Origin: Hydrogenophaga sp.
GTDB lineage: Bacteria; Pseudomonadota; Gammaproteobacteria; Burkholderiales; Burkholderiaceae_C
Assembly: GCF_019635465.1 (NCBI RefSeq)
Contig: NZ_JAHBZK010000013.1
Coordinates: 62,001 to 126,000, forward strand
Direction of reading: 5' to 3'
Length of the DNA stretch: 64,000 nucleotides
How positions within the stretch are numbered: the stretch's first letter is position 1; each line of letters begins with the position of its first letter. The notes below the pieces were generated by a model that worked only from the letters and a program-made list of their open reading frames with translations, had not been told where the DNA came from and searched no databases. Positions 56,641-64,000 of this stretch are shown in pieces. The translations under genes were made by a program, and so were the position numbers.

Positions 56641-57630
56641 ATGAAGCTGAACTTTCAACGCAGAACGATGTGCCTGGGCATGGTAAGCGCCCTCTGCGCA
56701 AGCCTGGGAGCGTCGGCCCTGGCCAGCGAACCGGATTGGCCAACCAAGCCCGTCAAGCTGGTCGTGGGCTATGCCGCCGGCGGCGCCACCGACGTGATGG
56801 CGCGCCTGGTCGCCGTGCGCATGGCCAGCGAGCTGGGCCAGCCGGTGATCGTGGACAACCGCGCGGGTGCCAACAGCAATGTGGGCGCCGAGCTCGTTGC
56901 CAGATCGCCCGCCGACGGCTACACGCTCTACGTGTTCACGATCGCCAACACGATCAATGCCTCGCTGTACACCAAGCTGGGCTATGACCCGGTTCAGGAC
57001 TTCGCGCCGATCGGCCTGATCGCCAAGATCCCGAACCTGCTGGTGGTCAACTCGGCCCTGCCGGTGCACTCCGTTCAGCAATACATCCAGTTCGCCCGTG
57101 ATTCCAAGGACGGCATCACGTTCGCCTCTTCGGGCAGTGGCTCGTCGATCCACCTCTCAGGCGAGATGTTCAAGATGAAGGCCGGTCTGAAGATGCTGCA
57201 TGTGCCCTATCGGGGCAGCGCACCCGCGGTGTCGGATCTGTTGGGGGGGCAGGTGCAGTCCATGTTCGACAACTCGCCGTCGGCCATGCCACACGTGAAG
57301 GCAGGCAAACTGCGTGCGCTGGCCATCACCAGCAAGGAACGTTCACCCTTGCTGCCGGACGTGCCCACACTGGCCGAGTCGGGATTTCCAGGGTTCGAGG
57401 TGCAATCCTGGTTTGGTCTGGCAGCGCCGGCTGCGACGCCCGCGCCGGTGATCCAGCGGGTCAACAGTGCCCTCAACGCCGCGCTCAACGACCCCGCCGT
57501 CAAACAGCGCCTGGTGGAACTCGTGGCCACCGCAGCGCCCGGCACGCCGGAAGACATGCGCGCCTTCATCGGCAACCAGCTCAAAAGCTGGGGCGAGGTG
57601 GTCAAGGCCGCTGGGGTCAAGGCGGATTGA
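56641..57630 (+). CDS. Bug-family tripartite tricarboxylate transporter substrate-binding protein
   Basis: A 329-residue periplasmic binding protein with a signal peptide (CLGMVSALCASLGASALA). The Bug mark is WPTKPVKLVVGYAAGGATDVMARLVAVRMASELGQPVIVDNRAGANSNVGAELVARSPADGYTLYV, followed by IGLIAKIPNLLVVNSALPV, the loop binding carboxylates. AAGGAGAC precedes the ATG. No TctA/TctB membrane genes are near, as usual for orphan Bug proteins. The neighbours suggest the ligand is an organic acid. Confidence 0.9.
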   Translation: MKLNFQRRTMCLGMVSALCASLGASALASEPDWPTKPVKLVVGYAAGGATDVMARLVAVRMASELGQPVIVDNRAGANSNVGAELVARSPADGYTLYVFTIANTINASLYTKLGYDPVQDFAPIGLIAKIPNLLVVNSALPVHSVQQYIQFARDSKDGITFASSGSGSSIHLSGEMFKMKAGLKMLHVPYRGSAPAVSDLLGGQVQSMFDNSPSAMPHVKAGKLRALAITSKERSPLLPDVPTLAESGFPGFEVQSWFGLAAPAATPAPVIQRVNSALNAALNDPAVKQRLVELVATAAPGTPEDMRAFIGNQLKSWGEVVKAAGVKAD

Positions 57631-57644
57631 GGTCACAGCACAGC

Positions 57645-59153
57645 ATGCTCCCGATCGACTTCTTCTGGCGCGCTGCGCAGCGCTGGCCCCACCGCATCGC
57701 GATCGATACACCGACCGAACGCATTGCCTTCCAGGTGCTGGCGCAGCGCGTGCGCGCTGTGGCCGCCGGCTTGGTGCGGTGCGACCCGACGCCCCAATCG
57801 CGCGTGGCCATCTGCGCCAGCAACAGCGCCGAGCACATCGTCGCCCTTCTGGCCGTACTCGCCTGCGGCAAGGTGTGGGTGCCCCTCAACCCAAAGAGCA
57901 CGCAGGCGGAGATCCGCCGTATCACCGATGTAGTCGATGCCAGCCTGCTGGTGATCGAGGCAGATCTCGATCACCTCGTGACCGACGAACACGCCCGGCG
58001 CATCGTCATCGGGTCCGCGGATGCGCAGCGCATGTCGCTGGATGAGCTCGCGCAAGCCCATGCCAACGACACCCTGCCGATGTTCGCGGTGAACGACGAG
58101 GACACGCAGGCCATCAAGTTCACCGGTGGCACCACGGGTGCGCCCAAGGGGGTGATGCAACCCTATCGCGCGTGGATGGCCAACATCGTCAACCAGATCC
58201 ATGCCTGGGCATTCGACGAAAACGACCGCTATGTCATGGCGGCACCCATCACACACGGCACGTCCACCTACGTGTTGCCCATCCTGGCGCAAGGCGGGTG
58301 CCACGTCATCCTCGACGGTGTTGGCGTTTCTGCGGTGCGCGACGCCTTCAAGCACCGTGGCGGCACCGTGTGCTTCATGCCGCCCACGATGGCGTACATG
58401 CTGATGGGCATCGAGGGCGTGACGCGCGCCGACTTTCCGCAACTCAAGCGCCTGATCTATGGCGGCGCGCCCATGCCGCCCGAGAAGATCCGCGAGGTAC
58501 GCGCCTTTTTCGGCCCGGTGCTGGGCACGACCTACGGGCAGACCGAAGCACCGCAGATCCTGACGGTGATGCGCCCGGAGGATTTCGAGGACGAGGCCAA
58601 TTGGGCCGCGGTGGGCCGATGCACCTGGTTCAGCGACGTCGCCATCATGTCCCCCCAGGGCAGCTTGCTGCCGCCGGGCGAAGTGGGCGAAGTGGTGGCG
58701 CGTGGGCCACTGGTGATGACCGGCTACTGGCAACTACCCGAACAGACCTCGGCGACCTTGGTGGACGGCTGGCTCCACACAGGCGATCGCGGCCTGATCG
58801 ATACGCGCGGCTACCTCTACTTGAAGGACCGGCTCAAAGACATCGTCATCACGGGCGGTTTCAACGTCTATCCCGTCGAGGTGGAGAACGCCTTGTCGCA
58901 GCACCCGGCGGTGCACGAGTCTGCCGTGTTCGGCCTGCCCGATGACAAATGGGGAGAGAGTGTCAACGCAGCGGTCCAACTGCGCCCGGGCCACAGCGCC
59001 AGCGCGGTCGAACTGGCCGCCTTTGTTCGCGAACGCCTGGGCCCCGTGCAAACACCCAAGCGCATCCACGTCGTGAACGATCTGCCCCGTTCGCCCGTGG
59101 GCAAGGTGCTCAAAAACGCCGTGCGCGACATGGCCCTGACCGGACAACTCTGA
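57645..59153 (+). CDS. Acyl-CoA ligase (AMP-forming, fatty acid/aromatic acid type)
   Basis: A 502-residue ligase of the ANL superfamily, starting at ATG 57645, 14 bases after the Bug gene. Motifs: IKFTGGTTGAPKGVMQPYRAW (~residue 155), LIYGGAPMPPEKI, TYGQTEAPQILTVM, GWLHTGDRGLIDTRGYLYLKDRLKDIVITGGFNVYPVEVENAL and the Lys of PRSPVGKVLKNAVRD. It should activate a carboxylic acid as CoA thioester. The genes either side (acid uptake, CoA-lyase) make a short-chain or tricarboxylic substrate more likely than a fatty acid. Confidence 0.9.
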   Translation: MLPIDFFWRAAQRWPHRIAIDTPTERIAFQVLAQRVRAVAAGLVRCDPTPQSRVAICASNSAEHIVALLAVLACGKVWVPLNPKSTQAEIRRITDVVDASLLVIEADLDHLVTDEHARRIVIGSADAQRMSLDELAQAHANDTLPMFAVNDEDTQAIKFTGGTTGAPKGVMQPYRAWMANIVNQIHAWAFDENDRYVMAAPITHGTSTYVLPILAQGGCHVILDGVGVSAVRDAFKHRGGTVCFMPPTMAYMLMGIEGVTRADFPQLKRLIYGGAPMPPEKIREVRAFFGPVLGTTYGQTEAPQILTVMRPEDFEDEANWAAVGRCTWFSDVAIMSPQGSLLPPGEVGEVVARGPLVMTGYWQLPEQTSATLVDGWLHTGDRGLIDTRGYLYLKDRLKDIVITGGFNVYPVEVENALSQHPAVHESAVFGLPDDKWGESVNAAVQLRPGHSASAVELAAFVRERLGPVQTPKRIHVVNDLPRSPVGKVLKNAVRDMALTGQL

Positions 59154-59166
59154 CAACGCCTGATCC

Positions 59167-59952
59167 ATGACCCACCACACCCAGCCCCCAACCACCAGCC
59201 TGTGCACGCACACGCTCACCAGCCTCACCTACGGCAAGGCCGATCTGGTGAACGACCTGATGGGCAAGGCCACGTTCACGCAGGTGATGCTCATGCAGAT
59301 TCTGGGTCGCACACCGCGCCCAGTGGACCTGCGCGTGGCGGACGTCGTGCTCATCGTGCTGATGGAACATGGCCTCACCCCCAGCGCCATCGCGACACGC
59401 CTGATCTACATGAGTGCCCCCGAAAACCTTCAAGGCGCCGTGTCAGCCGGCCTGCTGGCGGTTGGCAGCTCCTTCGTCGGCACGATGGAGAACTGCTCCA
59501 GCCTGCTTGATCGCATCATGGCGGCACCCGATCCACAAGTGGAGGCCCTGGCCATCGCGCGCGACCATAAAACACAGAGATCGCCCGTGCCGGGATTCGG
59601 CCACCACCTGCACAAGCCGGTCGACCCTCGCGCCTACAAGCTGCTGGAGATGGGTCGCGCAGAGCCCGAACTCCCAGGCCACCGCATTCGCGCACTGGAG
59701 ACGCTCTCGCGAGCCGTGGACGAGGTTGCCGGGCGCGCGGTCACCATCAACGCCACCGGCGCCGTGGCCGCGCTGCTGGGCGAGATCAACGTGCCGACGG
59801 CCATCATGCGGGGGTTTGCCGTGATCTCGCGCGCGGCGGGTCTGGTTGCGCACATCGTCGAAGAACAGCGCGAGCCATCCGGGCGATTCATCTGGGACAC
59901 GGTGGAGCAGGCCATTCCATTTGTCAGCCCCCAGACCACGCCAACACCTTGA
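59167..59952 (+). CDS. Citryl-CoA lyase-like protein (citrate synthase superfamily)
   Basis: A 261-residue short citrate-synthase-fold protein, 13 bases after the ligase gene. Recognised by GFGHHLHKPVDPRAYKLLEMG, which matches the third citrate synthase motif GFGHRVYKxxDPRA, and by the fold end AVISRAAGLVAHIVEEQREPSGRFIWD. By eye the first catalytic His (GPAHGGA in citrate synthase) is replaced by GTMENCS and the catalytic Asp (NVDFYSG) by TINATGA, so the chemistry may be lyase or something else. Oxaloacetate/acetyl-CoA condensation is unlikely. The ligase-lyase pair would cleave an activated acid. Confidence 0.75.
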   Translation: MTHHTQPPTTSLCTHTLTSLTYGKADLVNDLMGKATFTQVMLMQILGRTPRPVDLRVADVVLIVLMEHGLTPSAIATRLIYMSAPENLQGAVSAGLLAVGSSFVGTMENCSSLLDRIMAAPDPQVEALAIARDHKTQRSPVPGFGHHLHKPVDPRAYKLLEMGRAEPELPGHRIRALETLSRAVDEVAGRAVTINATGAVAALLGEINVPTAIMRGFAVISRAAGLVAHIVEEQREPSGRFIWDTVEQAIPFVSPQTTPTP

Positions 59953-60098
59953 TCGCGCTTCGCGCAGGGTTGGAGGATCGGGCTCGAATCGGGCGTGCGC
60001 AATGAGCGCAAGCGCCCATACGCCGCATCAGGCCGACGATTGTTTCCAGCGTTGACCCGCGCAATGGTCTGCGGATTTGTTCGTTGCTGCAGCGGCGT

Positions 60099-61487
60099 TC
60101 AGCGCGCCGGCCCGCGCGCCACCGGCACGTACAGCGTGTAGGGCCCACGCTGCACCAACAGGGCGACCACCGTCGAGCTGGCCGCACGCACGGCCGCCTC
60201 GAACTCGGACGGGCTTTGCACCGGCGTGGCATTGACCGCGACGATGCGATCGCCATCGTCAACGCCCGCCATCAAGCCGGTGCCACTGGCGCTCAGCACG
60301 TAGACGCCCGGTGGCCATTGACTTGCCTTGGCCTCGGGCACCAGTTGCAGCCCGAGCAAGGGACCGTCCTGCGCCTTGCGTTCGACGCCCTGATCGATGC
60401 GCTCGGGCAGTTCGCGCTCCAGCACGACACGCAGCTCACGCAGTCGACCCTCCCGCCAGACCACGGCGGGCACGCTTGCACCCGGTGCCTGGCCGGCGAG
60501 CAGGCGATCGAGTGCCTCCCGAGTGGCCACCGGACGGCCCGCGAGCGACAACAGCACGTCGCCACGGTGCAGACCATCGTTGCTATGGGTGTGCCCCTCG
60601 GTGCTGGCAATCAGCACGCCGTCCGGCTGTCGCAAGCCAAAGGCCAGTGACAGCGCCGGCCCCAGTGCCTGGGTTCTCGCCGGCAGACGTGCCTGCTCGC
60701 GCGTGGCACCCGCGCGCAGCCGCTCCACCGCGCGCAACACCGTGTCGATCGGCACCGCAAAGGAAATGCCGACGTAGAACCCCTCGGAGGCAAAGATCAT
60801 CGCGTTCAGGCCCACGACATCGCCCTGGCTGTTGAACAAGGGGCCGCCCGAGCTGCCCGGATTGATGGCCACGTTCATCTGGATCAGCGCCATGTCGGAG
60901 CCGCCCAGCAGCGCGCGCGGCCCCGCACTGACCACCCCCGCCGTCACACTGTGTTCGAAGCCGAACGGCGCGCCCAGCGCCGCCACCCATTGCCCCGGGC
61001 ACACGGGCGCATCCGGGGCGGTGCGCACCACCGGCAGGCCCTGGGCCTGCACCTTCACCAAAGCCACATCGGTGGCCTCATCCACACCCACCACCGTCAC
61101 CGGCAGGTGGCGGCCATCGGAGAGCACCGCCCACACTTCGCGACGCCCCTGAACCGCGTGCGAGCTGGTGACGATGTCGCCATCGGGCGAGATCAAAAAA
61201 CCCGACGCGGTCACGCGCTCATACAAGGGGCCGGATGCCCCGGCTTCACTGCCCTCTGGCGCCGGCGCCTCGCTCGCTTCGCCCACCGGGGCCTGCTCGG
61301 CGCTTCGCTCGCGAACGGTCAGCAAATGCACCACAGCGGGCGTGTTGCGCGCCACTGCAGCCACAAAATCGGCTGCGCCCGCCGCTGTGCCGGGCTGCCC
61401 ATCACAGGTGACCGCGCCTGCGCCGGAGAAGACACCACATAGCGCGGAAAACAGGGCGGTCATGATGGCCAGGGTGGTGCGTGGCAT
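60099..61487 (-). CDS. HtrA/DegP-like trypsin-type serine protease
   Basis: A 462-residue periplasmic protease: signal peptide (AIMTALFSALCGVFSGAGAV), then an acidic Ala/Pro/Glu-rich insert near residues 63-86 before the catalytic domain. Triad by eye: His110 in IVTSSHAVQ, Asp140 in EATDVALVK and Ser213 in NPGSSGGPLFN. The C-terminal part has one or two PDZ-like regions (DGVLIASTEGHTHSNDGLHRGDVLLSLAGRPVATREAL; PPGVYVLSASGTGLMAGVDDGDRIVAVNATPV). It is a divergent HtrA. Start 61487 follows AAGGAA. It diverges from the kinase fusion gene. Confidence 0.85.
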   Translation of the reverse strand: MPRTTLAIMTALFSALCGVFSGAGAVTCDGQPGTAAGAADFVAAVARNTPAVVHLLTVRERSAEQAPVGEASEAPAPEGSEAGASGPLYERVTASGFLISPDGDIVTSSHAVQGRREVWAVLSDGRHLPVTVVGVDEATDVALVKVQAQGLPVVRTAPDAPVCPGQWVAALGAPFGFEHSVTAGVVSAGPRALLGGSDMALIQMNVAINPGSSGGPLFNSQGDVVGLNAMIFASEGFYVGISFAVPIDTVLRAVERLRAGATREQARLPARTQALGPALSLAFGLRQPDGVLIASTEGHTHSNDGLHRGDVLLSLAGRPVATREALDRLLAGQAPGASVPAVVWREGRLRELRVVLERELPERIDQGVERKAQDGPLLGLQLVPEAKASQWPPGVYVLSASGTGLMAGVDDGDRIVAVNATPVQSPSEFEAAVRAASSTVVALLVQRGPYTLYVPVARGPAR

Positions 61488-61634
61488 AAGCAGTTCCTTC
61501 GATCGATGCAGGGCAATGTGCCACGTCGGCACGCGTGGACGACATCGCGAGCTTGGCATGATCGGTCAGCCTGCGACGCAGCCGATTGCGACAGGTCAAA
61601 CACCGCCCGAAGCCTGCGCAGTAGCCTGACCCAC

Positions 61635-63092
61635 ATGCCCGCCCCTACCCATGCGGATGCCGCTCTCGCCGCCTCGGCCGCGCTGGTCGCGCGCCTCGCC
61701 GAGCGCGAGCAGGCGGAACTCATCGAGACCCATTTGTCCTGGGTCCTGCTCGGCGCGTCGGTGGCGTACAAGATCAAGAAGCCATTGCGCCTGCCCTTTG
61801 TCGACTACACCTCGTTGGCCGCAAGAGAGCACTTCTGCCAGGAAGAGTGGCGACTGAACCGGCGTCTGGCCCCCAGCATCTATCGCGACGTCGTGGCGAT
61901 CACCGGCAGCCCGGACGCGCCCATTTTGGGCGGCTCAGGCCCGGCAATCGAGGTCGCCGTGCGCATGCGGCGATTCGAAGCCCATGCGCTGCTGAGCGAA
62001 CGGCTGCGCACCGGCACGTTGACGCCGGGCACGGTGGACGCCTGCGCCGACATGCTGGCGCGCTTTCATGCAACAGCCCCCATGGCGTCACCCGACGACG
62101 GCTTTGCCACACCCGAGCGGCGCTCCGCCACCGCGCAGGCCGCACTGGCGGGCGCGGCGCCCGCATGCCGTGGCGACGAAGCCATTCGCCTGGGCCACTG
62201 GTTGCACGCGCAGGCCGCGACCCTGGCACCGCTGTGGTCCGACCGGCTGGCGCAGGGCCGATTGCGCGAATGCCATGGCGATCTGCACCTGGCCAACCTG
62301 ATCGACGAAGACGGCGTGATCAGCGCTTTTGACGGCATCGAGTTCGACCCTGCGCTGCGCTGGATCGACGTCATCGATGACATCGCTTTCGTGGTGATGG
62401 ATCTGCACGCGGGCGGGCGTGCCGACCTGGCGTTTCGACTGCTCAACCGCTGGCTCGACGGCAGCGGCGACCACGCGGGGCTGCCCACCCTGCGTTTCGC
62501 GGTGGTCTACCGCGCCTTGGTGCGTACACAAGTCTCACTGCTGCAGGGCCAGGGTGATCTGGCGCGACGCTACCTGGACTGTGCGCTGCACTGGATCGAA
62601 CCGGGGCCGACCTGGCTGGCCATCATGAACGGGCTGCCCGGCTCCGGCAAAAGCCACGTCTCGCAACGCCTGCTTGAGCAACACGGCGCGATCCGGGTGC
62701 GTGCCGATGTGGAGCGCAAGCGCCTGTTCGGTCTCGCCGCCGACGCGAATTCGCGCGCGCTGGGTCTGAACATCTACGACCGGGCCAGCGGCGAGCGCAC
62801 CTACGCTGCCTTGCTGGCGGCCGCACGTGCCGCCATCGGGTCGCAGCTGCCGGTCATCCTTGACGCGGCGCACTTGCGCAAGACCGAGTGTGCCCGCGCC
62901 GCCCGACTGGCGAAAACCCTGAGGGTGCCCTTTCGCATCGTGCCGTGTGAAGCGCCCGATGAGGTGCTGCGCCAACGCATTGCGCAGCGCCACGGTGACG
63001 CGTCCGAAGCCGACGTGGCGGTGATGGAGCACCTGCGCACCGTCGCCCAGGCCCTGAGCCCCGCCGAGCAAGCCTTCATCTGGCGCGCGTGA
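61635..63092 (+). CDS. Aminoglycoside phosphotransferase-like/P-loop kinase fusion
   Basis: A 485-residue bidomain protein. The N-terminal domain has the phosphotransferase HxDxxxxN in ECHGDLHLANLIDEDG (His214, Asp216) and the metal Asp in GIEFDPALRWIDVIDDIAFVVMDL. The C-terminal part is a P-loop kinase-like domain, Walker A NGLPGSGKS at residues 332-340, followed by LDAAHLRKTECARAARLAKTLRVPFRIVPCEAPDEVLRQRI. This domain order is known as a conserved bifunctional family of unclear role. Resistance to aminoglycosides is not implied. Start 61635 is the first family-like Met. Confidence 0.8.
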   Translation: MPAPTHADAALAASAALVARLAEREQAELIETHLSWVLLGASVAYKIKKPLRLPFVDYTSLAAREHFCQEEWRLNRRLAPSIYRDVVAITGSPDAPILGGSGPAIEVAVRMRRFEAHALLSERLRTGTLTPGTVDACADMLARFHATAPMASPDDGFATPERRSATAQAALAGAAPACRGDEAIRLGHWLHAQAATLAPLWSDRLAQGRLRECHGDLHLANLIDEDGVISAFDGIEFDPALRWIDVIDDIAFVVMDLHAGGRADLAFRLLNRWLDGSGDHAGLPTLRFAVVYRALVRTQVSLLQGQGDLARRYLDCALHWIEPGPTWLAIMNGLPGSGKSHVSQRLLEQHGAIRVRADVERKRLFGLAADANSRALGLNIYDRASGERTYAALLAAARAAIGSQLPVILDAAHLRKTECARAARLAKTLRVPFRIVPCEAPDEVLRQRIAQRHGDASEADVAVMEHLRTVAQALSPAEQAFIWRA

Positions 63093-63401
63093 TCGGCTTC
63101 GCCGGTGGAGATCACCGCATCTGCGGCCGCGACCTGGCCATCACGCACCCAATGCCTTCGCGCGCACCACGCGCGCGCGACGCGCACGCCGCGCCCATGC
63201 GGCGCGCGTGCGAATGCCACAAAGCTTTGGCAGCTCGGTGAAACACCCACCCCATGAAGGGTCGAGTGTTGTGTTCAGGGTTAACCCGCGAAAAAGTAAT
63301 CGAGCGGTTATTTTCGGCGCATGGAATCGCCATGTCGCCCCGCACGGTGTGGGGGACGTGGGCTGCACAACGGCCCGCTTGAACCACATGGAGAACTCCC
63401 A
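63093..63401. other. 309-base intergenic region before the porin gene
   Basis: No ORF with a credible ribosome site. It holds a CG-rich hairpin CGCACGC (63183-63189) with GCGTGCG (63206-63212), then an AT-richer part with TTAACCCGC (63281-63289) and GCGGTTA (63304-63310), an imperfect palindrome probably in the porin promoter region. TTGTGT (63269-63274) could be a -35; a -10 could not be fixed. The hairpin has no T-tract, so it is not a clear terminator. Confidence 0.6.
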
Positions 63402-64000
63402 ATGAAAAAGTCTCTGATCGCTCTGGCCGCACTGGCCACCATCAGCGGCGCCGCGTTCGCGCAGTCGAGCGTCACGGTCTATGGTCGTCTGGACGCGTCG
63501 GTTGGTTCCGACAAGGACGACATTGCCAACACCAGCACCACCAAGCTGTTCAGCGGCAACCTGACCACCAGCCGCCTCGGCTTCAAGGGCACGGAAGATC
63601 TCGGCGGCGGTCTGCGCGCCAACTTCCAGCTCGAAGGTGCGCTCACTGTTGACGACGGCACCAGCGCCGGCCTCAAGTTCGACCGCGCTTCGTGGGTCGG
63701 TCTGTCGGGTGGCTTCGGTGCCGTTCGCATGGGCCTGATCGACAGCGCCTACAAGGACATCTACGACCTCGGCAACGTCTACAACCTGTACGACTCCGAG
63801 TTCACGGCCAGCAAGATCGCCTACGCGGTCGGCACCAACGGTGGCGTCAATAACTTCACCAGCCGCCCGACCAACCAGGTTCGCTACGACACCCCCAGCT
63901 TCGGTGGCTTCAGCGCTGGCGTGAGCTATGCGTTCGACGAAACCGCCGGCGTGTCCAACGACCTGACGGCCTTCAACCTGCGCTACCGCGCGGGCCAGCT
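63402..64000 (+). CDS. Gram-negative porin (Omp32-like), 3' end outside the window
   Basis: An ORF open at the window end; 199 codons are visible. Signal peptide MKKSLIALAALATISGAAFA, mature start QSSVTVYGRLDASVG, followed by LGFKGTEDLGGGLRANFQLEG and WVGLSGGFGAVRMGL, the pattern of beta-proteobacterial trimeric porins. GGAGA lies 10 bases before the ATG. Known Omp32-type members let small anions and organic acids pass; the selectivity loop is partly visible (the KDIYDLGNVYNLYDSEF region). It probably ends about 400-450 bases past the window. Confidence 0.93.
   Translation, partial: MKKSLIALAALATISGAAFAQSSVTVYGRLDASVGSDKDDIANTSTTKLFSGNLTTSRLGFKGTEDLGGGLRANFQLEGALTVDDGTSAGLKFDRASWVGLSGGFGAVRMGLIDSAYKDIYDLGNVYNLYDSEFTASKIAYAVGTNGGVNNFTSRPTNQVRYDTPSFGGFSAGVSYAFDETAGVSNDLTAFNLRYRAGQ

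Noticed and set aside
61488-61634. N-terminal extension of the kinase fusion gene from 61506
   Set aside because: Low-complexity sequence antisense to the HtrA leader, no ribosome site; ATG 61635 gives a better start.
63183-63212. CG-rich hairpin as terminator of the kinase fusion gene
   Set aside because: No T-tract on either side; kept only as a structural note.

Overview
The window looks like chromosomal core DNA of a high-GC betaproteobacterium of the order Burkholderiales, most likely family Comamonadaceae (Hydrogenophaga or Acidovorax-like). The clues are an Omp32-type porin, an orphan Bug-family solute-binding protein, the trxB / Crp-Fnr regulator / ftsK / lolA / rarA neighbourhood, a CIRCE element in front of rpoH, TACAAT/TATAAT -10 boxes followed by CGC, and short hairpin-rich intergenic repeats. 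The taxonomic call is inference from gene content. I see no insertion sequence, prophage, integrase or CRISPR array. Nearly all of the window is dense, intact protein-coding sequence.

Layout. 1-4.9 kb (+): the 3' part of a TVP38-like membrane domain fused to a disulfide reductase, a DUF3047 secreted protein, the NDH-2-like flavoprotein that is elsewhere fused to SelD, and a DUF4399 protein. 4.9-8.6 kb (-): haloacid dehalogenase, selD, a PQQ-type sugar dehydrogenase and an NnrU-like membrane protein. 8.7-12.8 kb (+): MarR regulator with GNAT, rpoH under a perfect CIRCE operator, and a 7TM protein with a degenerate GGDEF domain. 12.8-18.0 kb (-): lysS and livHMGF without a binding protein. 18.2-23.3 kb (-): rarA, lolA, ftsK and a Crp/Fnr regulator, divergent from trxB (+). 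24.6-25.0 kb: rpmB-rpmG with a strong terminator. 25.1-31.5 kb: acyl desaturase, RsmB-like methyltransferase, prfC, AraC regulator with LysE exporter, purN. 31.7-34.0 kb: a paired acyl-CoA dehydrogenase operon. 34.0-39.6 kb: murB, yajQ, a retropepsin-like protease, RidA, plsY, ybaK, an aldo/keto reductase and an OmpA-type lipoprotein. 39.8-46.5 kb: a complete ydcSTUV-patD putrescine/polyamine operon with a divergent LysR gene. 46.6-50.6 kb: CPBP protease, acyl-CoA synthetase, alpha/beta hydrolase and a possible PagP-like outer membrane protein. 50.7-55.6 kb: prfB with its programmed +1 frameshift, pepN, fbp and tRNA-Thr(CGT). 55.7-60.0 kb: an IclR regulator facing a Bug binding protein, an acyl-CoA ligase and a citryl-CoA-lyase-like protein, which reads as a small acid-catabolism module. 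60.1-64.0 kb: an HtrA-like protease, an aminoglycoside phosphotransferase/P-loop kinase fusion and the start of a porin gene that runs off the window.

How the parts work together. Most of the window is housekeeping: translation (lysS, prfB, prfC, rpmBG, ybaK), cell envelope (murB, lolA, plsY, OmpA lipoprotein, porin), chromosome handling (ftsK, rarA) and the heat-shock sigma factor. The accessory metabolism is uptake and breakdown of organic and amino acids, polyamines and acyl-CoAs. The least explained unit is the 55.7-60.0 kb module, where the citrate-synthase-like protein appears to have lost two of the three classical catalytic residues. The best regulatory signals are the CIRCE element at rpoH, palindromes in front of the polyamine operon, the marR-like gene and the OmpA-type lipoprotein, and a two-copy intergenic hairpin repeat placed immediately after two genes of the polyamine operon.
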